Shown here piece by piece: positions 62,176 through 64,000 of a DNA stretch of 64,000 bases. The notes below the pieces were generated by a model, which saw nothing but the letters and a program-made list of their open reading frames with translations, ran no database searches and was not told the origin of the DNA. Made by a program: the position numbers and the translations under genes. Each line of letters starts with the position of its first letter. The first letter of the stretch is position 1. Source of the DNA: Saccharomycopsis fibuligera x Saccharomycopsis cf. fibuligera (Eukaryota > Ascomycota > Saccharomycetes > Ascoideales > Saccharomycopsidaceae); the NCBI GenBank assembly GCA_001936135.1, contig CP012816.1, positions 1 to 64,000 of the forward strand. The letters are read 5' to 3'.

Positions 62176-63450
62176 TTAGTCGGTGTTACCGTAAAGACCC
62201 CAAGATTGTTCAACGTTAAGAGCACCTGGAGATTTCCACAAGTCATTGTAGACGGTGAAAAGGAAAACAGAAGCACCAGTCTTTTCCTTGATGGCTTGAA
62301 TAGCTTTCTTTTGGTTCTCTTCAGATGGAACGGCTTGGCCATTGGAGTCACCACTGTGTGGCCAGCCAGTTTCAGTAATCAAAACGTTTTTGTTGGAGCC
62401 ACAAGCAGTGTAGACAGATTGAATTTGTTCCAACAACCATTCACCAGCCTTCTCAGCAGTAACACCGCCATCAAAGTATGGGTGACAGTTGACAGCAACA
62501 TAGTCGGAGTACTCGCACAAATCTTTGTTGTTCTTGACAGCAGTGAAGGTGTCAACAGACACAACGTGGCCAGTGTAGCCAGCGTTTTTCAAGGCGGATT
62601 TGGCAGTGTTGATACCATCTTTGATTTGGGAAGTGGTGGCTTCGCCAGAGTTGACCAACTCGTTACCAACGCTGACAGTGTCGACAACGTCCCAAGATTT
62701 ACCGGAGGACTTGATAGCACTGGCCAAAGTGGAGACGTCAGCCTCAATAGAGTTCAAGTGGTAGAGACCAGCGAACAACTTTTGGTTGTCGCCGATAGCA
62801 GCAAGAACGTTTTCAACACCAGAACAGTCGACGGAGTACAATCTGATGATTTTGTAGCCGCTCAACTTCTTGATGTCGGCCTTGACCTGACTGGCAGACT
62901 TACAACTACCGGAGTTAGTGTATGGGGAGTAAGTGATACCCAAGGCACCGGCGTCGCCAAGAGAGCTGTCGCTAGAGGAGGAGGACGATGGGGAGGAAGA
63001 GCTGGAGGAGGCAGCGGAAGAGCTAGCTTCGGAAGACTCGCTGGAAGTGGCACTGGCAGAGGCACTGGCAGAAGACCAGGCAGCAGAGGTGGCAGAGGAG
63101 GCAGCAGCAGACCAGGCAGCAGAGGAGGAAGCAGCAGAGGAAGCGGCAGACCAGGCAGCAGAGGTAGCGGCAGAGGCAGCGTCGCCCGAGGATGGCACAA
63201 CAGTGGTGGTCTCGGAAGAAGCTTCGGTGGTGGCAGAGGCGCTGCCGTCGCCGCCGGTGACGGTGACAACCTGGTTCACGGTCTGCACGTTGACCTGGGT
63301 TTGGTACACAGTCTGGACTTCTGGAATGGCCTGTCTCTTGTGGATGTTGTGGTGGTGTCTTTTGTTGTTCTGCTGGAAGTTTTCGATGGCAGAAGCAGAG
63401 ACGAGCGCTGGGGCCAAAGCGGCCAAGGCAGAAACAGTCAAGAAACGCAT
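62176..63450 (-). CDS. MP65: GH17 cell-wall glucanase-like mannoprotein, Mp65/Scw4 type (424 aa)
   Basis: The signal peptide (RFLTVSALAALAPALVSAS) is followed by two Kex2-type KR sites (30-31 and 38-39, around RHHHNIH). A conserved VQTVYQTQVNVQTVNQVVTVT stretch precedes a Ser/Ala linker (68-163) with three SAAWS-type motifs (Trp100, 113, 125). The GH17 domain runs 165-424 (GALGITYSPYTNSGSCK, IIRLYSVDCSG). Catalytic glutamates are visible: Glu264 (SVGNELVNSGE) and Glu360 (LITETGWPHSGD). It ends with SPGALNVEQSWGLYGN. This is the full architecture of Candida Mp65 and yeast Scw4/Scw10 (about 380-390 aa). They are wall glucan-modifying proteins that are abundantly secreted. Codon bias is strong (TTG, GCC, GTC, AAG). 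The promoter lies in GC-rich DNA with a TATATATATA element at 63713-63722. Confidence 0.95.
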   Translation of the reverse strand: MRFLTVSALAALAPALVSASAIENFQQNNKRHHHNIHKRQAIPEVQTVYQTQVNVQTVNQVVTVTGGDGSASATTEASSETTTVVPSSGDAASAATSAAWSAASSAASSSAAWSAAASSATSAAWSSASASASATSSESSEASSSAASSSSSSPSSSSSSDSSLGDAGALGITYSPYTNSGSCKSASQVKADIKKLSGYKIIRLYSVDCSGVENVLAAIGDNQKLFAGLYHLNSIEADVSTLASAIKSSGKSWDVVDTVSVGNELVNSGEATTSQIKDGINTAKSALKNAGYTGHVVSVDTFTAVKNNKDLCEYSDYVAVNCHPYFDGGVTAEKAGEWLLEQIQSVYTACGSNKNVLITETGWPHSGDSNGQAVPSEENQKKAIQAIKEKTGASVFLFTVYNDLWKSPGALNVEQSWGLYGNTD

Positions 63451-64000
63451 TTTGGATATCTGTTATTTAGGGATGTTCGGGTTCGTTCGTGTTTGGGTTT
63501 CCGGCACTGTGTGTATTTGAGTATGCTGGGTATAAGCGAGGGTAGGCAGCGAGGTTTCTGAATAAAGGAGAGATTCAAAAAGAGCGACTGAGAAACAATA
63601 GTTGGTTTGCAAAGGAATGAATAACTATCTGTCTTAGTTGGTGGTGGGAGCCGGAGGGGAAGGAGAGCAGAAGAGAGCAGGCAAAGTAAACAGACTGCGG
63701 ACGGGGGCCAGGATATATATATGTTTTGCCAGAGGCCGCCAGCGCACCGCCCACGGCAAAAGGCCTGAGGTTTCTGTTTAGGCCAACATTGTAGTTTATG
63801 GTCCAAGCGTTCTGGCATAACCGCTGCTGCAAACAAAGCGCCACGCCCTTGCGCAGCACGCGGCAAGCGGCCGCAAGCCGCGGCCGCACGACGCGCCGCC
63901 GTGCTAGCACAGCGCGTAGCGCAGCGCAGCACAGAGGAGAGCGCTGGCAGGCAGCTGCGTGCGCCGTCGTGCGCCGTCGTGCGCCGTCCGCTTTTGTCGC
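63451..64000 (-). promoter_or_regulatory. MP65-type gene promoter with TATA element and GC-rich block
   Basis: TATATATATA at about 63713-63722 lies about 265 bases upstream of the ATG. From about 63770 to the window end the DNA becomes very GC-rich. GCGGCCGC occurs at 63867-63874 and 63880-63887, and GTGCGCCGTC occurs three times in tandem at 63959-63988. Long open frames here are a by-product of the composition and are not called. Confidence 0.6.

Noticed and set aside
62095-63561. 488-codon open frame on the + strand, antisense to the MP65-type gene
   Set aside because: It is a mirror of the strongly codon-biased GH17 gene; its product is Gly/Arg/Ser-rich without any domain, whereas the minus strand has a signal peptide and both catalytic glutamates.

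Overview
The window is one chromosome end of a budding yeast (Saccharomycotina) and the first ~64 kb inward. The evidence is a terminal array of an 11-bp telomeric repeat on the C-rich strand (1-149), compact mostly intron-poor genes, yeast splice signals (GTATGT / TACTAAC / AG), and gene families typical of budding yeasts (EMP47, TIM21, PTA1, MPE1, SPT8, BYE1, MRN1, BUD20, FCF2). Several genes (NUP, an MP65/SCW4-type mannoprotein) and the E-box/Tbf1-like promoter motifs look more like Candida-type or other non-Saccharomyces yeasts. In the genes I scanned, CTG codons are very rare, as expected in lineages with a reassigned CUG codon, but the sequence alone does not settle the genus or the code.

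Layout. 1-149 is telomere. 150-~5000 is a gene-free subtelomere with extreme strand asymmetry (C/T-rich + strand, few G). Inside it, ~1150-3500 is a degenerate tandem array of ~115-160 bp units, each carrying a telomere-like box. 6438-6947 is a ~263-bp direct duplication. The first convincing gene starts at ~7.9 kb. From there to 64 kb I count 24 protein-coding genes that I consider solid, two small Ser-rich membrane proteins without a recognised family, and one intron-containing tRNA gene. I saw no transposon, retroelement, rRNA or CRISPR.

Gene groups. Telomere-proximal genes serve membranes, secretion and uptake: an unknown membrane protein, an EXPERA/TMEM97-type protein, the cargo lectin EMP47, the nucleoside permease-like NUP and a proteinase K-type subtilase. 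The middle is RNA metabolism and chromatin: a DEDDh nuclease, the head-to-head pair PTA1/MPE1 (two subunits of the same mRNA 3'-end factory), the 4-RRM protein MRN1, the transcription factor BYE1, the SAGA subunit SPT8, ribosomal protein genes RPL26, RPL10 and RPL15, eIF2A, and the ribosome-biogenesis genes FCF2 and BUD20. Mitochondrial genes are FMP32, REX2 and TIM21, and GYP8 serves membrane traffic. The distal end holds two cell-wall glucan enzymes (a GH72 GAS/PHR protein and the GH17 MP65/SCW4 protein), next to a very GC-rich promoter at the window edge.

Five spliced protein genes were reconstructed by eye (EXPERA protein, RPL26, eIF2A, RPL10, REX2); all join in frame and have recognisable branch points. 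CACGTG/CACATG boxes recur upstream of RPL10, RPL15, FCF2, SPT8 and BYE1, suggesting a shared Cbf1-type control of ribosome-related genes. Start codons were chosen as ATG; several longer open frames begin only at TTG or GTG and were trimmed.
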